Positions 8,990-17,685 are shown, counted from the first letter of the stretch. The stretch is DNA of 64,000 bases from Vibrio sp. LaRot3 (GCF_027587025.1 NZ_JAPPTI010000003.1:124001-188000), one strand, 5' to 3'. The notes: generated by a model not told the origin, from the sequence alone. Numbers and translations: made by a program.

Positions 8990-10420
8990 ATGAGCAAAGA
9001 AATTAAAGCCCAAGTTGTTGTACTTGGTTCTGGTCCTGCTGGTTACTCCGCTGCATTCCGCTGTGCAGACTTAGGTCTTGAGACTGTACTTATCGAGCGC
9101 TACAGCACTCTTGGTGGCGTATGTCTAAACGTTGGTTGTATCCCATCAAAAGCGCTACTTCACGTATCTAAAGTGATCGAAGAAGCGAAAGCGATGGCTG
9201 ATCACGGTGTCGTGTTCGGTGAACCACAAACTGACATCAACAAGATCCGTATCTGGAAAGAAAAAGTTGTAAACCAACTGACTGGCGGCCTTAGCGGTAT
9301 GGCTAAGATGCGTAACGTTACAGTAGTAAGTGGTTACGGTAAATTTACTGGTCCTAACTCTATCCTTGTAGAAGGTGAAGGCGAAGCGACAACAGTAAAC
9401 TTCGATAACGCAATCGTAGCTGCGGGTTCTCGCCCAATCAAACTACCATTCATTCCACATGAAGACCCACGTATTTGGGATTCTACAGATGCACTAGAGC
9501 TGAAAGAAGTTCCAGGAAAGCTGCTTATCATGGGTGGTGGTATCATCGGTCTAGAAATGGGTACGGTTTACCACTCTCTAGGTTCTCAAGTTGACGTTGT
9601 TGAGATGTTCGATCAGGTCATTCCTGCGGCGGACAAAGATATCGTTAAGGTTTACACCAAGCGTATCAAAGACAAGTTCAACCTAATGCTAGAAACGAAA
9701 GTAACGGCAGTTGAAGCGAAAGAAGATGGTATCTACGTTTCAATGGAAGGCAAGAAAGCACCAGCAGAAGCTGAGCGCTACGATGCTGTTCTAGTTGCGA
9801 TCGGTCGTGTGCCAAACGGTCTACTAATTGATGGTGAGAAAGCGGGTCTAGAAATTGATGAGCGTGGCTTCATCAACGTAGACAAGCAAATGCGTACAAA
9901 CGTACCTCATATCTTCGCTATCGGTGATATCGTTGGCCAACCAATGCTTGCTCACAAAGGTGTGCATGAAGGCCACGTTGCAGCAGAAGTTATTTCTGGT
10001 AAGAAGCACTACTTCGATCCTAAAGTTATTCCTTCAATTGCGTACACTGAGCCAGAAGTTGCTTGGGTTGGTAAGACAGAAAAAGAAGCGAAAGCAGAAG
10101 GCATCAAATACGAAGTGGCGACATTCCCATGGGCAGCTTCAGGCCGTGCAATCGCATCTGACTGTGCAGATGGTATGACTAAGCTAATCTTCGATAAAGA
10201 AACTCACCGCGTAATCGGTGGTGCTATCGTGGGTACTAACGGTGGTGAACTACTTGGCGAAATCGGTCTTGCAATCGAAATGGGTTGTGACGCAGAAGAT
10301 ATCGCACTAACGATTCACGCTCACCCAACTCTACATGAGTCTGTAGGTCTAGCCGCTGAAGTATTTGAAGGTTCAATCACTGACCTGCCAAACAAGAAAG
10401 CAGTTAAAAAGAAAAAATGA
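8990..10420 (+). CDS. lpd: Dihydrolipoamide dehydrogenase (E3)
   Basis: This FAD-dependent E3 reoxidises dihydrolipoamide for the PDH, 2-oxoglutarate dehydrogenase and glycine cleavage complexes. It shows the FAD-binding GSGPAGYSAA near residue 13, the redox disulfide CLNVGC (Cys45 and Cys50), the NAD-binding GGGIIGLEMG, the second FAD motif AIGDIVG, and the active-site HPTLHE (His445, Glu450). The 476-residue length is normal. The C-terminus ends in a lysine-rich tail (KKAVKKKK). The ribosome site AAGAGGT lies directly upstream. Codon use is highly biased, like aceE and aceF. A clean terminator follows. Confidence 0.98.
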   Translation: MSKEIKAQVVVLGSGPAGYSAAFRCADLGLETVLIERYSTLGGVCLNVGCIPSKALLHVSKVIEEAKAMADHGVVFGEPQTDINKIRIWKEKVVNQLTGGLSGMAKMRNVTVVSGYGKFTGPNSILVEGEGEATTVNFDNAIVAAGSRPIKLPFIPHEDPRIWDSTDALELKEVPGKLLIMGGGIIGLEMGTVYHSLGSQVDVVEMFDQVIPAADKDIVKVYTKRIKDKFNLMLETKVTAVEAKEDGIYVSMEGKKAPAEAERYDAVLVAIGRVPNGLLIDGEKAGLEIDERGFINVDKQMRTNVPHIFAIGDIVGQPMLAHKGVHEGHVAAEVISGKKHYFDPKVIPSIAYTEPEVAWVGKTEKEAKAEGIKYEVATFPWAASGRAIASDCADGMTKLIFDKETHRVIGGAIVGTNGGELLGEIGLAIEMGCDAEDIALTIHAHPTLHESVGLAAEVFEGSITDLPNKKAVKKKK

Positions 10421-10442
10421 TTTTTCTTGAAGATTAAATGAT

Positions 10443-10472
10443 AAAAACCGCTGATTCATCAGCGGTTTTTTT
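10443..10472 (+). terminator. Rho-independent terminator of the PDH operon
   Basis: A 12-bp stem AAAAACCGCTGA / TCAGCGGTTTTT with a TTCA tetraloop and a T7 run, 22 bases after lpd. Confidence 0.95.
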
Positions 10473-10487
10473 GTATCTAGCGGGCAT

Positions 10488-10518
10488 TAAAAAAGGCTGA
10501 TGTTCTGCATCAGCCTTT
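10488..10518 (-). terminator. Rho-independent terminator of the luxR-type gene
   Basis: On the minus strand an 11-bp stem (AAAGGCTGATG / CATCAGCCTTT, 5-base loop) is followed by a T-run, 16 bases after the regulator's stop. It is back-to-back with the lpd terminator. Confidence 0.9.
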
Positions 10519-10534
10519 GTCATTTCAACAAGTG

Positions 10535-11146
10535 TTAGTCAGCTTTGTAAATGCACAGCATATTTAGGTAGCTATCAGTTAGCTTAAGCAGTGCTTTCTC
10601 ATCGTGTGTACGGTTCGCTTGTACAAACAGTGAGTAACAGATGCCGTGGAATAACGTTGCAAGATCCGCTGGGTCATGTTGGTCACACACTTCGCCACGT
10701 TCAATCGCTTTCACGAACATATTTTGTACTAGCAATTGGTTAGTGCGGTTAGTGGTAACGAACAGTGGCCATACTTCATCACGCGTTGACGCGCTCCATT
10801 CAAACCATACTTTTAGCCAGTGGCAATCTTCAGCGATTAGGTTAACCATTGCTGACGTAAGGTTAGATAGGTTTTCCTTCGCATGTAAGTCTAGGTCAAT
10901 GTTATCTGATAGGAAGTTCGAGAACTGACGAACCACATAGTTCAGTACATCATCGACTAAGTCTTCACGAGTTGGGAAGTAGTTAAATACGGTGGCAACA
11001 GAAACTTGTGCAATTTCTGCGATATCAGCGTGACCACCACGACCAATACCACGACGAGCAAACACCTCTAAAGAGATGTCCATGAGTTGTTGCTTACGTT
11101 TTTTTGGGGAAAGACGCGTACGAGGTCTTTTTGCAATTGAGTCCAT
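10535..11146 (-). CDS. luxR: Quorum-sensing master regulator, LuxR/HapR/OpaR/SmcR family (TetR fold)
   Basis: This is the TetR-type regulator at the end of the vibrio LuxO-Qrr cascade, active at high cell density (not the LuxI-partner type LuxR). Its first residues (MDSIAKRPRTRLSPKKRKQQ) and the HTH segment IAEIAQVSVATVFNYFPTRE are almost identical to V. harveyi LuxR; the ligand-binding half diverges toward the end (TDSYLNMLCIYKAD). The 203-residue length fits. It is monocistronic, with its own terminator and a long leader divergent from hpt. The ribosome site AAGGAT overlaps a likely Qrr target. The clade member (LuxR, OpaR, SmcR or VanT) cannot be told without alignment. Confidence 0.96.
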   Translation of the reverse strand: MDSIAKRPRTRLSPKKRKQQLMDISLEVFARRGIGRGGHADIAEIAQVSVATVFNYFPTREDLVDDVLNYVVRQFSNFLSDNIDLDLHAKENLSNLTSAMVNLIAEDCHWLKVWFEWSASTRDEVWPLFVTTNRTNQLLVQNMFVKAIERGEVCDQHDPADLATLFHGICYSLFVQANRTHDEKALLKLTDSYLNMLCIYKAD

Positions 11147-11515
11147 TTTTTAAATCCTTGCCAATTTGAGTTGTTTACCCGTCATTGTTCTACACGTGCG
11201 CTTTCTCTTCGGTTAGCTGCACACAATGGTGGGTCACTGGGCTTTGCCCTAGTTAGTATTTTATTAATTGCATATAGCACCAATGAGTGTAATGGTGCAT
11301 ATTTTGAAGGTCAATATTTTCAGTACAATTTATAATCACTTTTATTAGTAACCGTGCTTAATGTCATACTGTTTGAAGCTGTTTCATCGATTTCTTGCAG
11401 TGGCGAGGTTTATTCTGCTTCTTTGCTGGTGTTAAACTACGCGCTTGAAAACATCCGCCAGTATCTGATCTACGCTTTATGGGTTCGGTACTGAAATTGA
11501 ATAAATGAGATTGGT
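11147..11515. other. Divergent luxR / hpt control region
   Basis: This 369-base non-coding stretch must hold the luxR leader and promoter (minus) and the hpt promoter (plus). I see the Qrr-complementary site at the luxR start, an inverted repeat GCACCA (11277-11282) / TGGTGC (11293-11298), and AT-rich DNA around 11256-11276 where LuxR autorepression sites would be expected. I find no strong match to the known LuxR palindrome. Confidence 0.6.
11156..11173 (-). promoter_or_regulatory. Probable Qrr sRNA target over the luxR ribosome site
   Basis: The luxR mRNA here reads CAACTCAAATTGGCAAGG. The complement of the conserved Qrr core, as I recall it (CCUAGCCAACUGACGUUG), would be CAACGTCAGTTGGCTAGG. 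CAAC, TTGGC and AGG match in register. The segment includes the ribosome site, so pairing would block translation at low cell density, as shown for luxR and hapR in other vibrios. No qrr gene is in this window. Confidence 0.65.
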
Positions 11516-12046
11516 ATGAAACATACAGTAGAAGTAATGATTTCTGAGCAGGAAGTTAGCGAACGTGTTCAGGAGCTGGGTAAGCAGATCACCGAGCACT
11601 ACAAAGGTAGTGAAGATTTAGTCTTAGTAGGTCTATTACGTGGTTCATTTGTATTTATGGCGGACCTAGCGCGAGCGATTGATCTGACACACCAAGTTGA
11701 TTTTATGACAGCGTCTAGCTACGGCAATACGATGGAAAGCTCTCGTGATGTCCGTATCCTAAAAGATCTAGATGATGACATTAAAGGTAAAGATGTACTG
11801 TTAGTAGAAGACATTATTGATACGGGTAACACGCTAAGCAAAGTGAAAGAGATTTTATCACTACGTGAGCCTAAATCAGTAGAGATTTGTACGCTTTTAG
11901 ATAAACCTTCACGCCGTGAAGTGGATGTGCCAGTTAAATGGATCGGTTTTGAGATCCCTGATGAATTCGTTGTGGGTGTTGGTATTGATTACGCACAAAA
12001 ATACCGTCATCTACCATACATTGGTAAGGTTGTTCCTCAGGAATAA
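11516..12046 (+). CDS. hpt: Hypoxanthine phosphoribosyltransferase
   Basis: Hpt salvages hypoxanthine (and guanine) to IMP (GMP) using PRPP. The PRPP-binding motif [14 protein letters not shown] is intact, as is the N-terminal [13 protein letters not shown] loop. The 176-residue length is close to E. coli Hpt (178). The ATG at 11516 has only a weak upstream purine stretch (GAGATTGGT). It is transcribed away from luxR and followed by a strong palindromic terminator. The next gene is can, as in E. coli, in the opposite direction. Confidence 0.95.
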   Translation: MKHTVEVMISEQEVSERVQELGKQITEHYKGSEDLVLVGLLRGSFVFMADLARAIDLTHQVDFMTASSYGNTMESSRDVRILKDLDDDIKGKDVLLVEDIIDTGNTLSKVKEILSLREPKSVEICTLLDKPSRREVDVPVKWIGFEIPDEFVVGVGIDYAQKYRHLPYIGKVVPQE

Positions 12047-12071
12047 TGAAACCTAACTAAATAGCAAAAGA

Positions 12072-12104
12072 AAACCCATCGCATGCGATGGGTTTATTAT
12101 TTTT
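12072..12104. terminator. Terminator between hpt and can
   Basis: A perfect 24-base palindrome with arms AAACCCATCGC / GCGATGGGTTT is followed on the plus strand by ATTATTTTT. It terminates hpt and, with A-rich DNA on its left side, could also serve can on the minus strand. Confidence 0.88.
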
Positions 12105-12125
12105 AAGCGCGCTAGAAAATTCGTG

Positions 12126-12794
12126 TTAGCGACACAATAGTTTGTAATCAGGGTTTAGGATCTTCTCGAGGGCTGTTTGATAGCATTCTTCCACCGTCTC
12201 TTGTGAGTGAGAACGGATCCCTAGATATTCCAAGCGACCATCATCAATGCCATACACCACGCCATGAATTTCCACTTCCTGATCGCGTTCCCATGCGTTT
12301 TGCATAATGGTGGAATTCCCTAGGTTATATACCTGTTCAGCAACATTAAGCTCGCTGAGTTTGTCTGCCTTCTCTTGCTCTGGCATTTGGTCTAGGTAGC
12401 TACGATGCTTGAGGTAGATGTCGCGAATGTGCAGTAGCCAGTTGTTGATTAATCCCAGCTTTGGATTATCAATAGCGGCGTTCACACCACCACACCCATA
12501 GTGACCACAAATAATGATGTGTTTAACCTTGAGAACATCGACTGCGTATTGAACGACAGATAAGCAGTTAAGATCGGTATGAATAACCAGGTTAGCCACA
12601 TTACGATGAACGAACAACTCGCCAGAAAAAAGGCCAGTGAGTCGCTCGGCTGGGACACGGCTATCTGAGCAGCCAATCCAAAGAAAATCAGGCTTTTGTC
12701 CTTGTGCTAATTTAGCGAAATATTCTGGTCGTTCTGATTTGATTTCTTCTGACCATTTAGAGTTATTATCAAATAGTTGTTTGATTTCTGGCAT
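12126..12794 (-). CDS. can: Beta-class carbonic anhydrase Can
   Basis: This zinc enzyme interconverts CO2 and bicarbonate in the cytoplasm. The start at 12794 ([11 protein letters not shown]) aligns with E. coli Can; the frame stays open 30 residues further upstream, but that extension has no family match. Zinc and active-site residues are Cys42 and Asp44 in GCSDSR, and the His-x-x-Cys pair in CGHYGCGG. The 222-residue length is normal. It lies between hpt and yadG as in E. coli, but here a SulP transporter gene is placed divergently beside it, which suggests a joint role in bicarbonate supply. A small CCTAG/CTAGG hairpin sits in its leader (12810-12824). Confidence 0.95.
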   Translation of the reverse strand: MPEIKQLFDNNSKWSEEIKSERPEYFAKLAQGQKPDFLWIGCSDSRVPAERLTGLFSGELFVHRNVANLVIHTDLNCLSVVQYAVDVLKVKHIIICGHYGCGGVNAAIDNPKLGLINNWLLHIRDIYLKHRSYLDQMPEQEKADKLSELNVAEQVYNLGNSTIMQNAWERDQEVEIHGVVYGIDDGRLEYLGIRSHSQETVEECYQTALEKILNPDYKLLCR

Positions 12795-13038
12795 TGTGTT
12801 CACTATATCCCTAGTTTTTCTAGGCGATAATATACACAATGTTACAATTCCAATCTCGTTAAAATTACGCTTACCTCTACTCATCTGACGTCTTCAAGCC
12901 AGAAAAACCATAAACTTAGCCTCATTTAATCATTGCAGTGATAAGACCTAGAAAATCTATCTAACTTAACACTTCTAAGTAACTCATAACATTTGTTACA
13001 GTTACGCCAGTTATCGGCATTGAACAGGGAGCGATAGT

Positions 13039-14712
13039 TTGTTCGGAGATCGTTTTAAAGACATCAATTTTAAGGGTGATTTATTTGGTGGTGTCACCAC
13101 TGCGATTATTTCGTTGCCTTTAGCATTAGCCTTTGGTGTCGCCTCGGGCGCTGGTGCAGAAGCCGGCTTGTGGGGCGCAATCATGGTGGGCTTATTTGCC
13201 GCCTTGTTTGGTGGTTCTTCTACCTTAATATCGGAGCCAACCGGCCCGATGACAGTAATCATGACCGCAGTGTTAACCAGTATGATGGCTAAGTACCCAG
13301 AAACGGGCATGGCTATGACCTTTACTGTGGTTATGATGGCGGGCGCATTTCAGGTATTACTTGGCACGCTAAAACTAGGTAAGTACGTTACTTTGATGCC
13401 CTATAGCGTCATATCCGGCTTTATGTCCGGTATCGGTGTAATACTGATTATTCTGCAATTGTCGCCTTTGCTTGGTCATGCCGCCCCTTCTGGCGGTGTA
13501 ATGGGGACGTTGTCAGCACTGCCAGATACCTTAGCAAATATGAAGTTTAGTGAGCTCTTTTTAGGCTTGTTAACTCTTGGCATTTTGTTTTTCTTCCCCG
13601 ATAAATATCGTAAATATGTCCCTGCACAGTTGGTGGCGTTGGTCGCAGTGACACTGCTTTCGGTGATTGTCTTTGATACTGATGCGATTCGTCGTATCGG
13701 TGAAATTCCCGCGGGTTTACCATCGTTAGTAATGCCGCATATCAACCCTGAAATGCTGACCACTATGGTCATTGATGCGTTAGTTCTGGGTACATTAGGT
13801 TGTATCGATACCTTATTGACCGCCGTAATTGGGGATTCACTGACACGTAAAGAGCATGATTCCGACAAAGAATTACGTGGCCAAGGTTTAGCTAACATGT
13901 TGTCTGGTCTATTTGGTGCATTGCCGGGCGCCGGTGCAACCATGGGCACCGTGACCAACATTCAAGTGGGAGCACGTTCGCCGCTTTCAGGTGTCATTCG
14001 TGCGCTGATGTTGGCTTTGGTAGTGTTAGTCGCGGGGGGCTTAACCGAGCCTATCCCAATGGCCGTATTGGCAGGTATTGCGGTGTACGTGGGTTTCAAT
14101 ATTCTTGATTGGAGTTTCATCCAGCGCGCGCATAAGGTCAGTGTTCAGGGTATGGCCATCATGTATGGCGTAATGCTTTTGACCGTGTTTGTCGACCTGA
14201 TTGTCGCAGTTGGCCTTGGGGTATTCATCTCGAACATCATCATCATCGAACGCTTGAGCCGTGAGCAAGCGCGCCAAGTGAAAGCCATCAGTGATGCTGA
14301 TGAAGATGATGTCCCACTGACGGACAGCGAACGGGGCTTATTAGATAAGGCCAATGGCAAAGTGCTGTTCTTCTATCTTTCAGGCCCGATGATCTTCAGT
14401 GTCTCTAAAGCGATATCGCGTCAGCACAGCAGTATTTCTGATTATGAAGCGATGATTCTGGATTTGACAGATGTACCTATGATTGACGTTACCGTTGGTC
14501 TTGCATTAGAAAATGCCATTAATGACGCGTTAGATGCTAACTGTGCGGTTTACTTGTTATGTCCGAACAAAACCATCTGGCAGCAGCTAGAGAAGTTCCA
14601 TATCTTGGATCTTGTGCCAGTAGAGAATACATTCTCGTTCCGTTACGAAGCGCTGCGTGCAGCGATTAAGCATGTCGATAGTTATGAACATGAGAATATC
14701 AGCGCAGCTTAG
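13039..14712 (+). CDS. SulP/SLC26-family anion transporter with STAS domain
   Basis: This is an inner-membrane anion transporter. The N-terminal two thirds (about residues 1-405) is hydrophobic, with the SulP signature region (GGVTTAIISLPLALAFGVASG near residue 15); the rest is a cytoplasmic STAS domain (KVLFFYLSGPMIFSVSKAIS... MILDLTDVPMIDVT). The TTG at 13039 is preferred because AGGGAG lies upstream and the product starts at the typical SulP N-terminus. It is 244 bases from, and divergent to, the carbonic anhydrase gene. SulP proteins carry sulfate, bicarbonate or dicarboxylates; bicarbonate is my inference from this neighbour, by analogy with cyanobacterial BicA. The exact substrate is unproven. 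Confidence 0.9.
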   Translation: MFGDRFKDINFKGDLFGGVTTAIISLPLALAFGVASGAGAEAGLWGAIMVGLFAALFGGSSTLISEPTGPMTVIMTAVLTSMMAKYPETGMAMTFTVVMMAGAFQVLLGTLKLGKYVTLMPYSVISGFMSGIGVILIILQLSPLLGHAAPSGGVMGTLSALPDTLANMKFSELFLGLLTLGILFFFPDKYRKYVPAQLVALVAVTLLSVIVFDTDAIRRIGEIPAGLPSLVMPHINPEMLTTMVIDALVLGTLGCIDTLLTAVIGDSLTRKEHDSDKELRGQGLANMLSGLFGALPGAGATMGTVTNIQVGARSPLSGVIRALMLALVVLVAGGLTEPIPMAVLAGIAVYVGFNILDWSFIQRAHKVSVQGMAIMYGVMLLTVFVDLIVAVGLGVFISNIIIIERLSREQARQVKAISDADEDDVPLTDSERGLLDKANGKVLFFYLSGPMIFSVSKAISRQHSSISDYEAMILDLTDVPMIDVTVGLALENAINDALDANCAVYLLCPNKTIWQQLEKFHILDLVPVENTFSFRYEALRAAIKHVDSYEHENISAA

Positions 14713-14734
14713 GTTACCTTAATCACCCTATTTG

Positions 14735-14770
14735 AAACGCCAATGATTTTGTCATTGGCGTTTTTTATTT
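14735..14770 (+). terminator. Rho-independent terminator after the SulP gene
   Basis: A 12-bp stem AAACGCCAATGA / TCATTGGCGTTT with a TTTTG loop and T-rich tail. Confidence 0.93.
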
Positions 14771-14856
14771 CTAATAAATTAGAAAGGTCTAATTGTATTC
14801 ATCGTCATTCGACGATAAACTCAATGCTAATATCGAATGGTAAAAAGCAAATAGCT

Positions 14857-15789
14857 ATGTATGCATTAGAAATTGAGCAATTAAGAAAAACCTACGCAGG
14901 CGGTTTTGAAGCGCTAAAAGGGGTCAGCCTTAACGTAGAAAAAGGCGACTTTTATGCGTTGCTTGGACCAAATGGTGCAGGTAAGTCGACCACGATTGGA
15001 GTGATTTCTTCATTGGTAAATAAGACCTCCGGTCAGGTTAAAGTCTTTGGTTATGACATTGATACCGATCTTGAATTAGCCAAGCAAAACCTAGGTTTGG
15101 TGCCTCAAGAGTTTAACTTCAACCAGTTTGAAACCGTTGAGCAAATCGTATTACAGCAAGCGGGTTACTACGGCGTATCAAAAGCCTTAGCCAAAGAACG
15201 TGCGCAAAAGTACCTAACTAAACTCGAACTGTGGGAAAAACGCAGTGAACGTGCGCGTAACTTGTCTGGTGGTATGAAACGTAGATTGATGATCGCTCGC
15301 GCATTGATGCATGAGCCTCAACTGCTGATTTTAGATGAACCAACCGCAGGGGTGGATATTGAGCTGCGACGCTCAATGTGGGATTTCTTAAAAGAGATCA
15401 ACCAGCAGCAAGGCATTACCATCATCTTGACCACTCATTACCTCGAAGAGGCAGAAATGCTGTGTCGCAACATCGGTATTATCAACCGTGGTGAGCTGAT
15501 TGAGAACACCAGCATGAAAGACTTGTTGGCAAAATTGGATGTAGAAACCTTTATTCTCGATCTCGCAGGAGAAGGGGAAGTACCGCAACTGCAAGGCGTG
15601 ATTTCGCAAACCTTGGTTAATGGCTCGCTAGAAATTGAGTTGGAAAAAACGCAAGGTTTAAACCATGTATTCAGCCAATTATCGGAGCAGGGCATTCAAG
15701 TCATGTCGATGCGTAATAAGGCAAATCGATTAGAAGAGCTGTTTGTCAGTATCGTTCAGAAACAGAGCCGAGGTGTGCAAGATGTATAA
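14857..15789 (+). CDS. yadG: ABC-2 type transporter ATP-binding protein YadG
   Basis: This is the ATPase of the YadGH ABC exporter, whose substrate is unknown. Walker A is GPNGAGKST, the signature is LSGGMKRR, Walker B is LLILDEPTAGVD and the switch is TTHYLEEAE. It matches E. coli YadG closely along its length (310 residues, ending near RLEELFVSIVQ). The ATG at 14857 (MYALEIEQLRKTYAGG) is chosen by alignment; the frame continues upstream into the SulP terminator, so longer versions are not credible. It overlaps yadH by 8 bases, implying translational coupling. Confidence 0.94.
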   Translation: MYALEIEQLRKTYAGGFEALKGVSLNVEKGDFYALLGPNGAGKSTTIGVISSLVNKTSGQVKVFGYDIDTDLELAKQNLGLVPQEFNFNQFETVEQIVLQQAGYYGVSKALAKERAQKYLTKLELWEKRSERARNLSGGMKRRLMIARALMHEPQLLILDEPTAGVDIELRRSMWDFLKEINQQQGITIILTTHYLEEAEMLCRNIGIINRGELIENTSMKDLLAKLDVETFILDLAGEGEVPQLQGVISQTLVNGSLEIELEKTQGLNHVFSQLSEQGIQVMSMRNKANRLEELFVSIVQKQSRGVQDV

Positions 15790-16552
15790 ACTCTACTTGA
15801 CAGCTTTTTGTAGCTTATTGACCAAAGAGGTTAACCGATTTACTCGTATCTGGGTGCAAACGTTAGTGCCACCAGCGATTACCATGACGCTGTACTTCAT
15901 CATTTTCGGCAGTTTGATTGGCTCTCGCATTGGTGAAATGGGCGGCTTTAGCTACATGGAATATATTGTGCCGGGTTTGATCATGATGTCGGTGATCACT
16001 AACTCTTATTCTAATGTCGCGTCGTCTTTCTTTAGTGCAAAGTTCCAGCGCAATATTGAAGAGCTATTGGTCGCGCCAGTGCCAAACTACGTCATCATCG
16101 CGGGCTTTGTGATGGGGGGCGTTGTACGTGGTTTATTGGTCGGTACTATCGTGACATTCGTGTCGCTGCTGTTTGTTGATTTGCAGGTCGAGCATTGGGG
16201 CGTGATTATCGCTACTGTGTTTATGACCTCAGTGGTATTCGCTTTAGGCGGCCTAATCAATGCCGTATATGCCAAGACGTTTGATGATATTTCGATTATC
16301 CCGACGTTCGTGTTAACCCCATTGACCTACTTAGGCGGCGTATTTTACTCCATTAGCTTGTTGCCGGAGTTTTGGCAGGGCGTATCGAAAGTGAACCCAA
16401 TCGTCTACATGGTGAATGCGTTCCGTTATGGCTTCTTGGGTGTTTCTGATGTGGGTATTGTGACTGCATTCAGCGTGTTGAGCGTTTTTGTTGTGGTTTT
16501 ATACGCAATTGCCCATTATTTGGTGACAAAAGGCATCGGTTTAAGGTCATAA
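15782..16552 (+). CDS. yadH: ABC-2 type transporter permease YadH
   Basis: This is the membrane partner of YadG, a 256-residue ABC-2 permease with about six hydrophobic segments and the family motif near NPIVYMVNAFRYGFLG. The start ATG at 15782 lies inside the end of yadG (GATGTATAA), giving the same length as E. coli YadH. Substrate unknown; the pair is widely conserved next to can in enterics. Confidence 0.94.
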   Translation: MYKLYLTAFCSLLTKEVNRFTRIWVQTLVPPAITMTLYFIIFGSLIGSRIGEMGGFSYMEYIVPGLIMMSVITNSYSNVASSFFSAKFQRNIEELLVAPVPNYVIIAGFVMGGVVRGLLVGTIVTFVSLLFVDLQVEHWGVIIATVFMTSVVFALGGLINAVYAKTFDDISIIPTFVLTPLTYLGGVFYSISLLPEFWQGVSKVNPIVYMVNAFRYGFLGVSDVGIVTAFSVLSVFVVVLYAIAHYLVTKGIGLRS

Positions 16553-16603
16553 CAGCCATATACGCCATATATTTGTAATCTTTTAAAGATTATTGCTTCA
16601 ATG

Positions 16604-16693
16604 TCTCGTAAACTGGCCTAGCCTTCATATTGGAACTTCTGCCTTGTTGGCCGTTATTTCCATTATGTAGGCTCAAAGCGTCATTTTACGAGA
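16604..16693 (+). promoter_or_regulatory. Possible structured leader of lpxL
   Basis: TCTCGTAAA at 16604-16612 and TTTACGAGA at 16685-16693 are perfect 9-bp complements 72 bases apart; an inner GCCTA (16616-16620) / TAGGC (16668-16672) pair could nest inside. The downstream arm covers the only purine-rich ribosome-site candidate (ACGAGA) before the lpxL ATG at 16701. If transcribed together, folding could limit translation. No promoter is mapped, so this remains a structural observation. Confidence 0.4.
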
Positions 16694-16700
16694 TATTTCT

Positions 16701-17633
16701 ATGAACACAGTCCCTCGACCAAAGTTCACTTGGTCACTAATAACTCCTAAATATTGGCCGGTTTGGTTCGGTTTCGGCTTGTTAGCACTGATCGTTAACA
16801 TACTGCCATTTCGCCTTATTCAACTCCTTGGCGCGCTGTTAGGCCGTCTAGTTAAAGTTGTGGGTAAGAAGCGTTGCAAAATCGCCAAGCGTAACCTTGA
16901 GCTCAGTTTCCCTGAAATGTCACAACAAGAGCGTGATGACATTTTTGAAAAGAACATGACCAATACCGGTATGGCATTGTTAGAAACCGGCATGGCTTGG
17001 TTTTGGCCAAAGTGGCGTCTTAAAGCGCTCAGTAACATCGTAAATAAAGAAGCGTTGCTAGAGCAGGTTGTGAACAACCGCGGTGTGCTGGTGGTATGTA
17101 GCCACCACTTAAACCTTGAACTTACGGCGATGTTCTTTAGTCAATTTACTAAGGGGTACGGTGTGTATCGTGCGCATACCAACCCAGCTTATGAGTTTAT
17201 TCAGCACCGTGGTAGAACACGCAGCGGTCATAAGATGGTGGATCGTAAAGACGTGAAAGCGATGTTGAAATTGCTGCGACAAGGGCACCGTTTATGGTAT
17301 CTCCCGGATCATGACTATGGGCGTCGTTCAGCGGTTTATGTGCCATTCTTCGGTGTTGAACATGCCTGTACTACTACAGGTAGTAGCATGCTGATTGATG
17401 CTTCTAAGTGTGCGGTTATTTCTGGTGTGAGTGTACGTAAAGATAATCAGTACACCCTTTATGTCGGTGATGATATCAGTGATCAGGTTGAACGACGCAA
17501 CCCAGAGCAAGCCGCAAGAGTAATCAATGGCGAGCTTGAACGTATGATTCGCCGTGATATTTCGGCATGGATGTGGCTCCATCGCCGCTTCAAAAATCAG
17601 CCGGATGAACACGCGCCGAGCTTATACAAATAA
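16701..17633 (+). CDS. lpxL: Lipid A biosynthesis lauroyl-type acyltransferase (LpxL/HtrB family)
   Basis: This inner-membrane enzyme transfers a secondary acyl chain to Kdo2-lipid IVA. An N-terminal hydrophobic anchor (about residues 22-47) precedes the acyltransferase domain with the H-x4-E catalytic motif in SHHLNLE, the conserved METGMAWFWP-like segment (LLETGMAWFWPKWR), DRKDVKAM, WYLPDHDYG and the end WMWLHRRFK. The 310 residues are near E. coli LpxL (306). Chain specificity (laurate, or palmitoleate as in LpxP, or myristate) cannot be read from sequence; LpxL is the best family fit. It ends at a bidirectional terminator facing panC. Confidence 0.9.
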   Translation: MNTVPRPKFTWSLITPKYWPVWFGFGLLALIVNILPFRLIQLLGALLGRLVKVVGKKRCKIAKRNLELSFPEMSQQERDDIFEKNMTNTGMALLETGMAWFWPKWRLKALSNIVNKEALLEQVVNNRGVLVVCSHHLNLELTAMFFSQFTKGYGVYRAHTNPAYEFIQHRGRTRSGHKMVDRKDVKAMLKLLRQGHRLWYLPDHDYGRRSAVYVPFFGVEHACTTTGSSMLIDASKCAVISGVSVRKDNQYTLYVGDDISDQVERRNPEQAARVINGELERMIRRDISAWMWLHRRFKNQPDEHAPSLYK

Positions 17634-17655
17634 CCGCTGCAAATTGCAGACAAAT

Positions 17656-17685
17656 AAAAAGGGTTGGCCAATGCCAACCCTTTTT
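17656..17685. terminator. Bidirectional terminator between lpxL and panC
   Basis: A 13-bp stem AAAAAGGGTTGGC / GCCAACCCTTTTT with a CAAT loop; A-run and T-run flank both sides, so it can serve both converging genes. Confidence 0.95.

Noticed and set aside
11277..11298. GCACCA/TGGTGC repeat in the luxR-hpt gap as an NtrC site
   Set aside because: The half-sites are right but the spacing is 10 instead of 3 bases, so it does not fit NtrC.
16577..16591. AATCTTT-T-AAAGATT perfect 7-1-7 palindrome after yadH
   Set aside because: Could be a weak terminator or operator, but it is AT-only at the core, has no T-run, and matches no site I know; too little to call.
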